Shown here piece by piece: positions 43,129-55,879 of a stretch of 64,000 nt of DNA. The DNA is from Linnemannia hyalina (taxonomy: Eukaryota > Mortierellomycota > Mortierellomycetes > Mortierellales > Mortierellaceae): the NCBI GenBank assembly GCA_019671135.1, contig JAHRHY010000007.1:248001-312000 (forward strand), in the 5' to 3' direction. A program made the position numbers and the translations under genes. A model generated the notes under the pieces. It had not been told where the DNA came from. It worked only from the letters and a program-made list of their open reading frames with translations, and did not search any database. The stretch's first letter is position 1. The number at the start of each line of letters is the position of its first letter.

Positions 43129-44595
43129 TTATTTCCTAGCAAAGGTAACCTTCATCTTATGCTCGGGTCCAACCTGGTAATCGGCCAGGGCGGTCTTGGC
43201 AGCCGCAGAATAATACTCATTATCATACTCCACAAAGGCAATGCCCTTCTTGCCCGGAACCATACGGACCTCCTTGAAACCAGGGTACTGTTGAAACAAC
43301 GAAACCAATTGTGCTTCCACAGTGGATTCCTGGGGGAGGTTCTGGAGGAAGAGAATGCTGTTCCTGGGCAAATACTCGTCTGGGATCATTGGCACTCCAC
43401 CCGCCGCCGCAGCTCCTGCTCCTGCTCCAGGTAGTGATGATGCGCCGCCAGCGCCCGGTTGTTGCGCGCCATAGGGTGGGTATTGTTGGTAAGGGTTTTG
43501 GTGTTGTTGGTTGTGGGCGGCAAAGAGGGCCTGTTGCTGTTGCTGTTGGACGAGGAGGGCTTGTTGTTGTTCTTCGTGGAGGCGTTGCTGTTCCTGGGCG
43601 AGGGCTTGTTGTTTTGCCTGGAGCTTTTGTTGGCGCTTCTTGTGCTTGAACTCGTTTGCGAATTTTTCTATAGCGGTTTTTTTTTGTTTTTGGAGGTGAG
43701 AGAGGAGAGAGTGAGAGAGAGAGAGACAGGGTTAGGGAATGATGTCTGTTTGTAGATCGTACGTCAATAGGGAGGTGTTAAAACATGGTTAGAGGGAAAG
43801 AAGGGGTGGGTGAGTGAGTGTTACCTTTGGTGAGAAGGCGCTGCTTGTGATGTTCTTCAAACTCGCCATCCTTCTTTGCGTGTGCGTCCGACTTGTTCTT
43901 TGAGAATTGGATCACCTATTCGCCAATAACAAAAAAAAACACGCGCCTCAAGGAGTTAATTGACAATACCACTTGGGAGATCGCGTTGCAGCCAAGAGAC
44001 ATACAAATCCTCCAAAAACTGAGAAAAAAAGCGTGAAAAGGTTTACCATGGGCTTGCCGTAGAGGGGGAAAGATTGGACTTCAGCAAGGGCCTTGGACGC
44101 CGATTCCTGGTCCTCGAAGACGACGAACGCCTGACCGCGCATCCGGATGTTGGAGTGTGCTACGATTTCGAGGACTTGGCCGTATTGTCCGAACAATACC
44201 TTCAATGACTTCTTCAGTACTAGTTTGTTTTTGGTTGGTGGTAACGAGAAGAGAAGATCGCGAGGGGAGGCTGAGTTAGTTGTGGGGTCCTGGAGGTGTG
44301 TGAAATCTGGTTGGCTAGTGTTGATGCATATGTACGCCATGCACAACACGGTGATCCCTCACTCTTGTCCACCAACTGCTCCTTCGCCGTTAAAAGCGAG
44401 TTGATTACCATCGAGCTTGATCTTTTCGTTGAGGTTCTTGATGTATAATGTAGGACTGGGTACTGGTGTGTTGTCGACGGCCATTTCTGTTGTCGCTGGT
44501 GCACCTGCTGCCGGTGCTGGTGCTGTAGAAGTAGAAGCAGCAGTAGCAGCTGATGTGTCCTCTGCGGGCGGTGCCTGTGTCATGACCACGTCCAT
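43129..44595 (-). CDS. U1A / U2B''-type spliceosomal snRNP protein
   Basis: Exons 44595..44409, 44219..44047, 43915..43825, 43667..43129; phases close, 329 aa. RRM1: TLYIKNLNEKIKLD (RNP2) ... LEIVAHSNIRMRGQAFVVFE (RNP1), then SFPLYGKPMVIQFSK. RRM2 at the C terminus: NSILFLQNLPQES ... VPGKKGIAFVEYDNEYYS. The linker is rich in Gln (polyQ stretches) and Pro. Two RRMs with these exact RNP motifs are the U1A/U2B''/SNF signature; binds a U1 or U2 snRNA loop. An acidic-free Ala/Thr-rich head is lineage-specific. Which of the two proteins it is cannot be decided; many fungi have one. Confidence 0.9.
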
Positions 44596-44856
44596 TGTGT
44601 GCTTCCTGTTGTCCTTGTGTGTGATGTCTGTGTGAGAAGAAGGAGTGAAGAATCGCCACTTTGCACTTTGTATGTGAGCGTTGGGAGTGAAATCCAAGGG
44701 CAGTCAGTTGTGATAAGCCACCTTTAAGCAATGTTGATCTGCAAAGGGGACAACGAAAAAATGACCTTTTCCGTCAAATACAAGTGCACACTCCTTTCGT
44801 TTTTTCTTTCTTTCTTTACTTTCTCGCACCTTCTGCACAGGATCATAGGAACTATC

Positions 44857-46946
44857 ATGCTACGACGAACGACGAGGACGGTACACACGGTAACGGCACA
44901 ATGGACAAGGACGCTCTGCACCGCAACAACAAGGCGTTCATGCCTACCACTCTTACATCGCACCACATTTACAACATCGATACCCGCCATCACCTCTTTA
45001 ACGACAGGATCTCCAAGGCTAGTTACCGCAAGAGGACACTTAGTCTCTCATACCACCCGGCGATACCTTCAACAAAACGCCTTTGAGGTAACTTATCCAT
45101 TTTATGAACCTGCTATTTGATCCGTCCATTCAACAACCATCAACTAACCCACCCGTCCTTATTTACCGAACCAACAAAATAGACCCTCGGGATCTACAAA
45201 CCTCTCGCCGAGAACCTCGCCTTCACAAAACAAATCACCCAGCCCACAAAACTCCAAAAATCATTCATCCCTCCAATCCTTCTCAACAATGACGTCCTTA
45301 TCCGCGACACTACTGGGTCCGGGAAAACCTTTGGAGTCCTCCTCTCAGTACTCAACAAACCCCGGCGGAAGATGGTGGTAGGGAATGGGGTGAGCGTAGG
45401 CGGCGGGAACGGGATTACGTCGGTGATTGTGGTTCCGAATCAGGAGTTGGCCTTTCAGTTGGTTGAATGGACAAAGGAGCTGTTTCCGAGTTTGTGGGAG
45501 GAGGAAGGGGACGGGTTTTTAGATGGGATGATTCAGGCGGTTGTTACCCCTCCACCGTCGCCAGTCGATCCTACTTCTACAGGCAAGCCAGCAGGACCAG
45601 GACCAGGAGGATACACATCAACAGGAAAGAAGACGCGCCATCGCCCCCGAGCCACATCCTCCTCCAACACAAAAGCAGACGAAGAGCAGATCGAAAAACT
45701 CGCCCAGAATCCTCCACACGTCCTCGTCGCAACCCCACACCGACTTTGGGACCTTCTCCAACGTGGGGTCCTCGACCTCTCGCAGATTGAGACGCTAGTC
45801 TTGGATGAAGTAGATCATTTGATCAGGCTGCCGAACCGGTTTGCGAGCAGGAAGCAGGTTCTCAATAGGGATCTCCATCCAAAACCTGCAGAGCTGGCCG
45901 TGAGCGAGATCTTAAGATCTGCCCAGGCTGCGGGGCGGTACCCTCCCTCCTTAGCACCAGTAGAGGCCACTGATCAGGAAACTGGCCTATCGACGGAGGA
46001 TCAGGATACCACCACTAGTAGCGGCGGAAAGGTGGCAAGGACGGGGAAGGGAGCAGACAGGATCCAGATTGTTGCGGCGTCAGCGACGATGAATCGGCCC
46101 ATGCGGCATTGGTTGGAGACTGTTCGGGGGTGGGTTCAGGACCCGACTTGGGTGGATACGACCAAGAGTGTAGTTCTGCCCGAGGGGATTGAGCACCGTT
46201 GTATTATTGTCGGGCCTGATTCTGTCCGGAATATGCGTTTTGATACCAGTGAGAGCGAGAAGGTTGGTGGTGATGGAGGAAGGGAGGAGCTGGAGGTGGA
46301 TATGGCGGAGACGGATCGCGCATGGAACCAGTCCAAGGACGCCTCCAACACCCCAACATCAAAGGAGAAGGAGGCAGCATGGAAGGAACGCAGCCTCTCA
46401 GCCCGAGGCGTTATCTCACCCGACATCGACACTGGTGCTGTAGAAAAGTTCCGGGACGACGATGACAGGATGTTGGAGGGTGTCGCTATGGCCTGTCAAC
46501 TGGACGATGTCAAATCCGCATGCGTCTTCTTCTGTACTTCCTTCAGTTTGAAGGATTTGGCGACCCGGTTCGAGTTTGAGTTTGGGTTACCTGTCAAGAC
46601 TATCCAGGACGCCTTCCCCCTCTCCCAACTCCCTCCTTCCTCTACCTCCACCTCCACCTCTGCCCTCACAACGACGGCAACGACGAAGAAGAGGAGTGCA
46701 GGAATCTACATTGCGCATGAAGAAAACGCCCGCGGCCTCGACCTCCCCGGCCTATCCCACGTCTTCATCGTCGGACTCCCCTCGTCACCATCCAGTTACC
46801 TACATATGGCCGGGCGGACGGGTCGGATGGGTGAACGGGGTGAGGTTGTGACGATTCTGAGGGATGATGAGTTTTTGGAGGATAGGGCCCGAAGTCTGTT
46901 TAGGATGTTGAATGTCAAGGTCGAGCCTTATCGGCATGTTGAATAA
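44857..46946 (+). CDS. DEAD-box RNA helicase, mitochondrial (MRH4/DDX28-like)
   Basis: Exons 44857..45087 and 45183..46946; 664 aa. Presequence MLRRTTRTVHTVTAQWTRTL. Motif Q region PTKLQKSFIPPIL, Walker A DTTGSGKT, motif Ia VPNQELAFQL, motif Ib VATPHRLWDLL, motif II LDEVDHLI (DEVD variant), motif III ASATMN, and in the second RecA domain ENARGLDLPGLSHV and HMAGRTGRMGE. Low-complexity inserts lie between Ia and Ib and between III and IV. MRH4-type helicases assist the large mitochondrial ribosomal subunit; that role is inferred from the presequence and divergent motifs. Shares a 260-bp divergent promoter with the snRNP gene. Confidence 0.85.
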
Positions 46947-47789
46947 AAAATAAAAATCCCTGATTGGGGGGTGTTTAGACCGTAGAATGTAGAGAAAGGC
47001 AGAGGGCGGGGGGAAGAGGCGTACTTGTAAGCATTGCTTTAGATAGATGCGCGTGCTTGAATGTTGGTCTATTTCAGCGTCGCCCATCATTTATTTGTCC
47101 GGATAAGAATAAAGACCTGAACAGACAAAGATTGAAAGCGTGCGTGTGTGTGCTTTTCCTGTGAGTGGCAAAGCATGCACACATGAGCAACCACATATTC
47201 GTCCTACTGCCTTTCCCCAATTATCCAATTATGAATGACGTAGGGGGAGGACACAGGGGCAACACGAGATGCAGAGGCTCTGTGCCCACTTGAGGGGATT
47301 AGCCGTGGTTATGGTCTCCCACGCTATGCTTTTTCGGCGGGCTCTTTTGACAAATCCAACAACACTCATAAAAAATCAATGTAAAGCGGGAGAGTTTCTG
47401 GGGGTAAGAACAACCTTGGGGTCAATTGCTACTGCTGGACCCATCATTGGGTTGAGTCGGTAGAGTTGGGTTTTTCGGAAAATGGTGTCCGGGCAAAGGT
47501 AAAGGAGGAGGAAGCATGATGGGCTGACCGGACAGTCTTCCTTTTCTCTCTTTTTTTGTTTCCCCATGGCGTAGTATATATATGTGTCCAATGGAATATG
47601 GTTCGGACAAGAAAATCCGAGACTAGCGAAGGAGATACCCTGCAATTGACAACATGAACAATCAAACAGACAAGGACAATGGGACGATGATATGATATTC
47701 TTTGAATTAGATGCGTTTATTATACAGGGTTGTTGTTGTGTGTGCAAAGTGTGGTGTGAATGAGATTTGTAACAAGGAAGCAAAATGCT
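46947..47789. other. Gene-free convergent intergenic region
   Basis: Between the 3' ends of the helicase and HPPD genes. No gene; contains a short TATATATA run at about 47574. Confidence 0.4.
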
Positions 47790-49094
<1,305 letters not shown>

Positions 49095-49617
49095 TGTATG
49101 TGAGTTGTGTTGGTAGAGTGGTATTGGGAGGGGAGAAAGAGAGTGGAGTGGGATGGGTTATGGAGTAAAGAATAAGAAGAAGAAAAAAAAAGAAAAGAGG
49201 AAGGGATAAGGCTTCCTTTTTATCCTTTGCCCTTTTGTCTCTCAGTCTATTACACTCGTCCTGTTTCTTTCTAATCGTCGTCCATTCGGATGAACAGAGG
49301 GCAAAGTAAGCCCCTTCATTGTCCGAAATGTGTATCTTTTTGAGTTGCATCTGTGGGGTCACTCTCTAATTATTCTGTCGCTAAGCCCGTTAATAGTTTT
49401 TGGTGTCACTGTAACACTCTCTTCTCTCTTTGTTGACACTACATCATGCCCCCTTTGTCTACGCCCAACATCCACCTGCTCTCATTCTCCGGAAATGCCT
49501 TTCGCCGTCCTTCCTTCTCTTTCTCTGTGTCTCATCGCCAACTTGTTTGTTCCCCACGCTCCTCCTCTCACCCTCTCTTCGCCTTTTTTTTTTCTCTCAC
49601 ACTCGTACCCTTTGCGC

Positions 49618-49650
<33 letters not shown>

Positions 49651-50480
49651 CACACACAACGCTCTCTTGTCAATAAAGCCCCTTCACTTGCAATGCATAA
49701 CCAAACAGAATGAACGAATCCAATGACCTGATGAATGTCCAACCCTCGGAGATGAATCCCCGAGATGTAAAGTAGATGAGCGTGTGAGTTTCCCAGAGGG
49801 TGGGTCGACACAGCAATTGCCCCGGACTCAAAAACTTGCTGAGTTTGTCTGTGTACTACTCCCCTTCCTATTGGATCGGTCGGACAGGATTGGCTGTATT
49901 TCATACATACGTATTCTGTACCTTCTTTCCCTGCCACGCTTCCTTCTCCTTCCACTCTCCCCATCCTTCGCTGAATAATATTCCTTTCCCCACTATTCTG
50001 TCCAACCCACCATTGGCCTATTTTGTTCCCTTCTTGCTGGAACCTCGCCACACAAAAAAAAAACGATGAATGGTGGGACCTGCACTAACAATCGACACCA
50101 AGGACACATTCTCGTCCTCTCGCCTCACTGCTCATCGAACAAATCTTCTTTTGTTGTGGTTCAACAAAGCTCCTTAATCCTTCCACGACCAAAGAAGTGC
50201 ATGCTCACACAAATGACAGACCCACCAATGAAAATGCAACCGGCAAAGATTTTCCTACTAGCTCACAAAAAAAAAAAAGAAAGGGTTCATAGAGGGGCTT
50301 ACTTGCCCGAAAAAAGATGATGCACGCTCATCCATCTCTCCGTCCCACGATCCCAAGAAAGGAAGCCTTTGTCCGTTTTGTTTGCTTCTTTCGTGGAAGA
50401 AGGTGTGAGAGAAAGGGAGGGAGAGGAGAGAGAGGGAACGCGCCACCAAATTTGTCTATGGCCAACAGATTAAAGTTGCA
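49095..50480. other. Intergenic region with CAGA microsatellite
   Basis: HPPD promoter followed by a (CAGA)n run at 49617-49648 and CT-rich segments. No supportable gene; frames of up to about 190 codons on the minus strand cross the microsatellite and lack features. Confidence 0.5.
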
Positions 50481-50486
50481 TCACCA

Positions 50487-50614
50487 GTGATATCAAATAT
50501 CACCTAGAGGAAGTACAGGAAAAATGGGTTGAACGTGGTCTGCAACAACTACGAAAAAAACAAGACAAGTACTTTTTATGCATGTCAACTATCCCTTAAT
50601 CCGTAGAAGGGGAT
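50487..50614 (-). ncRNA. Candidate guide-RNA scaffold 3' of Fanzor locus 2
   Basis: Just beyond the stop codon, read on the minus strand, are two stems: ATCCCCTT...AAGGGAT (50614-50591, one bulge) and GTGATAT-TTG-ATATCAC (50503-50487). The position corresponds to that of the paired stems after locus 1. No sequence homology between the two was established by eye, so this is only a candidate. Confidence 0.2.
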
Positions 50615-50644
50615 AATGTAAACTATAGTTTCTATCTATAGAGG

Positions 50645-53600
50645 TTAGGTTTGTTTGGGGGGTCTTGCAAGGGGCTCGGGCCGTCCTAGAGACTTGAGGT
50701 ACTGTTCTCCGATCAAAGCGATGTTGTGCGCCCCCACTCCATCTCGGTGAATCCACCGAGTGCACTCAACACAGGCGCATGTCCTCATCGACGGCTTGGC
50801 GAGGCGGGTGGCTCGGTTCTCAACCACACATGTTGGACACATGGTGGAAGTAAGATACTCGTCGACCAGGGCAGCCTTGTATCCGAGCGCAGCACTCTAT
50901 CGGTGCAGGAATAATAAAATTGTGTTCCATAGATTTGCCATGGCATCATGAGTGCACACAATCAAGACAAAAAGATACAACCATGCCTTTCACAATTTTT
51001 TTTTGCCTTTCGTACCTGCTGTAAAAGACGTCTGAGAAACGTGGTGTGCACCGAAGAGAGATTAAAGCCAGACCGGAAGGTTCCATTCCCCAGGGCAAAA
51101 AAAACTTTTCTTTGGTGGACGGGTACGCCCTCACATGCCTCATCCACCATCCGCAAAACGCCAGCGACGGCCAGATCCAACTCCGACATTTTCGCCATTC
51201 TGTGCTCGTGAACCGCTACCTTCCATTCTCTTGACGCGTAAATCCCGTGGATCAGCGGTTCCTGCTCGTAGTACTTCTTGTGAGCTGCCGTCAAAGCATC
51301 CAACGAGGTGTCGTAGTTTGTTGAGGGGAGAGAATTCTCTAGGTCGTGGACAGACGGGAGAGTGGTGAGCTTGTCCAGGTCGGTAATCCGTGTCCAAAGG
51401 GATGAGTCGACAACATCGCCTGGACCAGCTGTTGGGTGTCGCCTTTTCCAATGCTGTTCCCAATCTCGGAAGGCCAGAGTAGGCTGGTATAGGGAGGCCC
51501 TCTTGATCAGCAGATTGATGACTTTTCCACCGGGAAGTGTCAAACAAAATGCACCACTCACTACCTCTCCGGGATCAATACCGACGACAATGACTGAATC
51601 CAGGTCGTCGCCAAACGCGTCGATAAGATGCTGCCGCGTTGGATAAAGCTTCTCGATCCTAGAAAGAAACTCACTGTAATTTGGGGATTGGCGGGGTTTT
51701 GTAAGGTCATACGCGAGAATCTGCAGCTGGTGGCCATCCGTCCTGATATAGTTGTTGAGGGCGTAGCGGTAAGAACGCGGCTGCTGACGTGGGGTGGGAA
51801 GAGGCGGTGGTCGATGACGATGGCGTTGATGATGGCAACGGTGGTGTCGGGGCCGTGAGGGAGGCGTTGTGCCGTTCTCGGAAAAAATTGACCTTATTCG
51901 TCAAATACCGTGCGAGCTCTAACTGTCCGTAGATGTGTGGATGGGCCTCCTCACGCTCAGCCATGGTTGTTGTCCTCTTCCCGTATGTCGTCTGCTGCTT
52001 ATTCCTGGCTTCCTTGATGACATCTCGGTCACCGATGAATAGTTCTTTGATCACCTCTCCGTACGAAGAACGCTGTTTTGCCGCTGCCCAGTTGTGAGTG
52101 TAGCGGGTGTCCTCCCATACGTTGTCCAACTGAACTGCCTTCTCTCCCCAGAGAAGCGCAACCAATGCTTCCTCGTTGATGTCGATGAAGGAATCGCTCG
52201 TTTTGGCCTGGGTGCAGAACCGGGGCCGCTTGGATGATGGTAAGAGGAGGAAATATCGCCAGCAGAGTTGAATATGACCCGGCTTGAAAATGATCTTCTT
52301 GGATCGCTTGAGGGCGTCGTCGTCGTCCACACCCTCGTTAACGTCAGCAGCCCCGGCATCACCACCAGCGTCGGTGCCATCTTGATCTATTTCAGGAAGA
52401 CCATCGCAATCAATGGACAGCTTGGAGAGCTGGCATTGCATAAACAAAAGGAGTGTTAAAATATGTTTTACACCCCATTGAAAATATTTGACAAACTGAA
52501 TGGATATGGATAGATGGTACCTTTGTTCTAAGAGTCTCCGGTATTCTCCTGTAATGCAGTTTCTGATCTAGGCAGATCTTGGGTGCAAGTTCCGCGATGA
52601 TATTACTCAAAGCCAGATCCGTTGAGTTGAGGGCTTTGAACCCTGGGCACAGCGTCTTCTTGAACTCGTTAAACGTCGAGATTGCTTCAGCGACAGCATC
52701 CTTGCTCTTGTCCGACGCGGGTGGACGTCCTTGGGGGACAATGGAATTCCTCAAGACGAAGGACAGTAGGTTTTGGACAAACCTTTCCGCCCAATCGGAA
52801 TCCAGGATCTTCTCTAGGAAGCTCTCGTCCGGTCCATCCTCTGCCTGGTTCAGTCCAGTCTCGATCAGCGGCTGTAGAATGCGCATCTCGATAAGCTTGT
52901 ACACAATGTGTTTGGCGCTATTGACGGTAGAGACTGCCGAACTCACGTGTTGGGTTAGCTGCGCAACCTCTGCTTTCGACAGATTGGTTGATCTTCCTAG
53001 GCAGCCTTGCAGGGATCCAGTCGTGAGCGTGACCGTTGCGAAAACAGACTGGAACGCTCTCTTCAAGGCCTTGGGTCCAGCTATTCCTTTAGGTTCGCCA
53101 AGGAGTTTTTTCTTTTTCTTCTTGGCAGTGGGGGCAGGCACTTGGTCGATACGGGGGGATTGCTCCTTGGGCTTTGAAGGACGGGGGGTCGACGGCTTCA
53201 ATCCTGAAAGTTCCACGACATCAACAGGGCTGGCCTTTTCTAGGAAAACAGTGTCCGGCACATAGCGATCTTGCACGTCTGTGCGCGAGCGGAATCTAGA
53301 TGCGATTTTGCAATGAGTTGTGTTAAGGTGGAAATATATGTATATAGCTGGACAAGGCGGAGAAAAATACCAGGAGAAAAGACATACCTGGAACGACGCC
53401 ACTTCTGTCGTCGCCGCTGGAGGGCACGTGAACCATGTCGGCGTTGTTTTTTAATCTTTTGCTTGTGCGATGGTGGATGTTCGGCTGGGCCATGCGTCTG
53501 CCTGATGGAAGGTGATCCCGCTGATGTAGCTTGCGGATATGGTGCTGATCCTGCCTTGGGTGCCGTTGGGAGTGGTGGTGGCGTTGCCTCTGCGTCTGTC

Positions 53601-53698
53601 GCCGCCCCCTGAGAAGCTGGATCTACTAGCAGCCCAGGCGGCAACGATCCCGTCCGACTCGCGGAAAAGCGACGCCAATCATTGTAGGCTTTGTTGAA
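50645..53698 (-). CDS. Fanzor-type RuvC nuclease, C-terminal portion of locus 2
   Basis: Continues in the same frame as the PIN-domain exon after a single TAA. Segments: 53698..53388, 53295..52521, 52429..51893, 51783..51016, 50896..50645. It begins FNKAYNDWRRFSAS, passes a Pro/Lys-rich linker (KKKKKKLLGEP) and a long helical region (GRSTNLSKAEVAQLTQHV), then RuvC-I VGIDPGEVVSG, RuvC-II FFALGNGTFRSG, zinc ribbon CPTC...CACVEC, and RuvC-III RWIHRDGVGAHNIALIG. DxG and HRD aspartates are present, but the RuvC-II glutamate seen in locus 1 (GEF) is Thr here (GTF); Fanzors are known to use a relocated glutamate, so loss of activity is not proven. No in-frame ATG occurs until deep inside, which argues that this is part of the upstream gene. 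The 51892..51784 gap is an intron with an unusual GTCAAT donor or a frameshift. Confidence 0.8.
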
Positions 53699-55264
53699 TT
53701 ATGTTTCCTTAATTATGGCCATCAGTCGTGTGTGTGTATCGGCCGCCGGGCTGATCCTGTTGTTGTCCAGAGTGGTTTCCTCGCAAAGCACGAATGTCTT
53801 GAGAGCATGGCCGAATTCTGTCACATCTACACGCAGCTGTCGATCGGCCGTTTCGATCCTCCTCAGATCCTTGTCGTGTGCCTTCACCGTTGGGTTAGGA
53901 TTGCATCGCAGTCGACGACGTGCGCTTTGGGTGGCTGAGTCCTTGATTGTACGGGCCTTTTGGTGTATTATGTCAAGGTAGCGCCTAACATAGATCCGAA
54001 CCACCTCCACTCGATCTTGGCCAACCGTTCCATCAAGACCTGTCATCTTGAACTGACGGATCGTATCGACATTGGATGTCAAGCCATAGGAAAAAACTCC
54101 GTTGGTGTAGTCGTTGTTCGATACCAGAGCGGCAAGCGTTAGATGTACAGGGGTCGGAAGGCCATGCTCGTTCAGAAGCTCATCTTTGTGGAAAGTAGTC
54201 CAAGTGTTCTTGACTGGCATGGTGACGGACATGATTGACTCGAATGCCATGAGATCGGAGTCCTTGGTGATAACTCGGATATCTCCGGGTACGGCAGCGT
54301 TGTTGACTGTCCGCGCAATGCACGTGTCGCTTTGGTTGAGACATTGGCAAATCGTCCATCCACTCTGACGCAGTACTTCCGAAACGGCGCGCAATGCCTC
54401 CGGTGGTGCTCGGTACGACGCCTTCAGGCGTTTGTATAGCTGTCTTTTGTTGTGCAGCTTGCCCTCCGTGTAATCTCGTTCAAGTGTTTCCAACTGCTTG
54501 GACAGCGCCTGATCTCGTTTGCCGTGCGCCCATTCCTTCTCCATTGATCGTAGACCATCCATATGGAGCATTGTAATGTCCTTAGACAATCGTGAGGAGA
54601 GAATCTTCTCAATTGCGGCTCCGACAGATCGAAAATCCTATTGGAAACAGCGAATTATTATTTTGGTCACAGCAATTTAGCTTTTCTCCAGATAGCATGA
54701 ATCATTTAACTTTTTTCCAGATCAGTACAATCCATTTAGCTTTCTCCAGATGGTATGATTTATGGTACTTAAAATGACCTTTTCCTGGGCGCAGATTGTG
54801 GTCAGAGCGCCGCTCTCGTCGAACCGAATCTGGGATGGCTGTGTTGCCAGCAATCGCTGCATGTCTTCAACGAGAGTCGACGACCCGGAGCTGATTTGGA
54901 GGGGTCGGAGGCGTTTGTTAGAGGAAGCAGTGTCGGCGGTGTCCGCATCGTCGACGTCGGCTGCTCGTTTTGGGCTGGATGAAGCCTGCCGTGTAGATGT
55001 TGTTGTGTGAGTAGACATGCCCGCGCCATCGACGTCGGCTGCTCGCTCTGGGCCGGATGAAGCCTGCTGTGTCGATGTTGTTGTGTGAGTAGATAATTGA
55101 CATCGGGCGGACTTTGCAGCGAACTGCACTGTTTTATGGAAACTCAGCGAGTTCACCAACGCAAAAAACATCGACGCAAAATCTACTTCACATCTCTTCT
55201 TGGTTAGATCTTCCTCCACTCCGTCTGTCGCCTTGATCCACCCGGTGAGATTTGTGATGCCCAT
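53699..55264 (-). CDS. XPG/FEN1-like PIN nuclease domain, N-terminal portion of Fanzor locus 2
   Basis: Exons 55264..54779 and 54637..53699 (TAA). The start MGITNLTGWIK and EVDFASMFFAL match the XPG N-terminal block; a Thr/Ala-rich insert with two near-identical units (THTTTSTQQASSGPERAADV / THTTTSTRQASSSPKRAADV) interrupts it. Then ITMLHMDGLRSMEKEWAHGK (second Asp block), SGWTICQCLNQSDTCIART (XPG-I, where the usual EAD is QSD), VITKDSDLMAFES, and LVSNNDYTNGV (the helix-hairpin region). Five acidic positions typical of flap nucleases are present, one glutamate is missing. The frame runs past the TAA without break into the Fanzor segment. The intron 1 donor is AAG/GTCATT, non-typical; intron 1 holds three tandem 29-bp repeats (54675-54761). 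Confidence 0.78.
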
Positions 55265-55870
55265 TGCTGTAATTCTAAGTAATTCACAATTGAAGGTTGA
55301 TGGTTAGCGCGAGTCTGATTTCATAGATTCTCTCAATAGCACGGGTCGCAATCACTTTCAACATCGGCCTTACATAGGTCTGTTGAAGCTCAATTGAGAA
55401 GGGGGGCAGTTTAGGAGAAGGGGGAGAAGGGGGCAGTTTAAATGAAAGGGACACGAGGCGATGCAGAACGGTGAAAAAGAAGCTAGTGGTCTTTATTCAC
55501 TCAGCCTCAGCCGCTCACTCAGTCACCGTGACCATCAGAGCTATGAGCTAGGGGTGAGCGAATTAAGGGGTAGGATGGTTCTTTCGCACCAATCCCATGC
55601 ATTTCAGCCTCAGTGGACAGACACTGAGATGCAACGCTATCGGCGCGGGCACAGGACCCTTTCTAAAACTCAGGGCGCGTATGATACTCCTAAATCATTC
55701 TTGGTGCAAAGAAGACCTTGCAGAGAGAGCAGATTCGCTGGGTGGGTTGAGGATATGCTTGTGTTATGCCTTCTCGTTTATTTTATCTGCACAGGATGCA
55801 GCCAGTCATGAGTAGTTCAGTAATTCATCGTTTGGTCCCTTGAATTTTTTCGAGACATAAGGGGATACTT
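55265..55870. other. Gene-free stretch upstream of Fanzor locus 2
   Basis: Contains a GA/GGGGCAG-rich short repeat (55399-55442, GAGAAGGGGGCAGTTT units). A plus-strand frame of 116 codons at 55461 has no recognised feature. Confidence 0.35.
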
Positions 55871-55879
55871 AGGTAGGGG

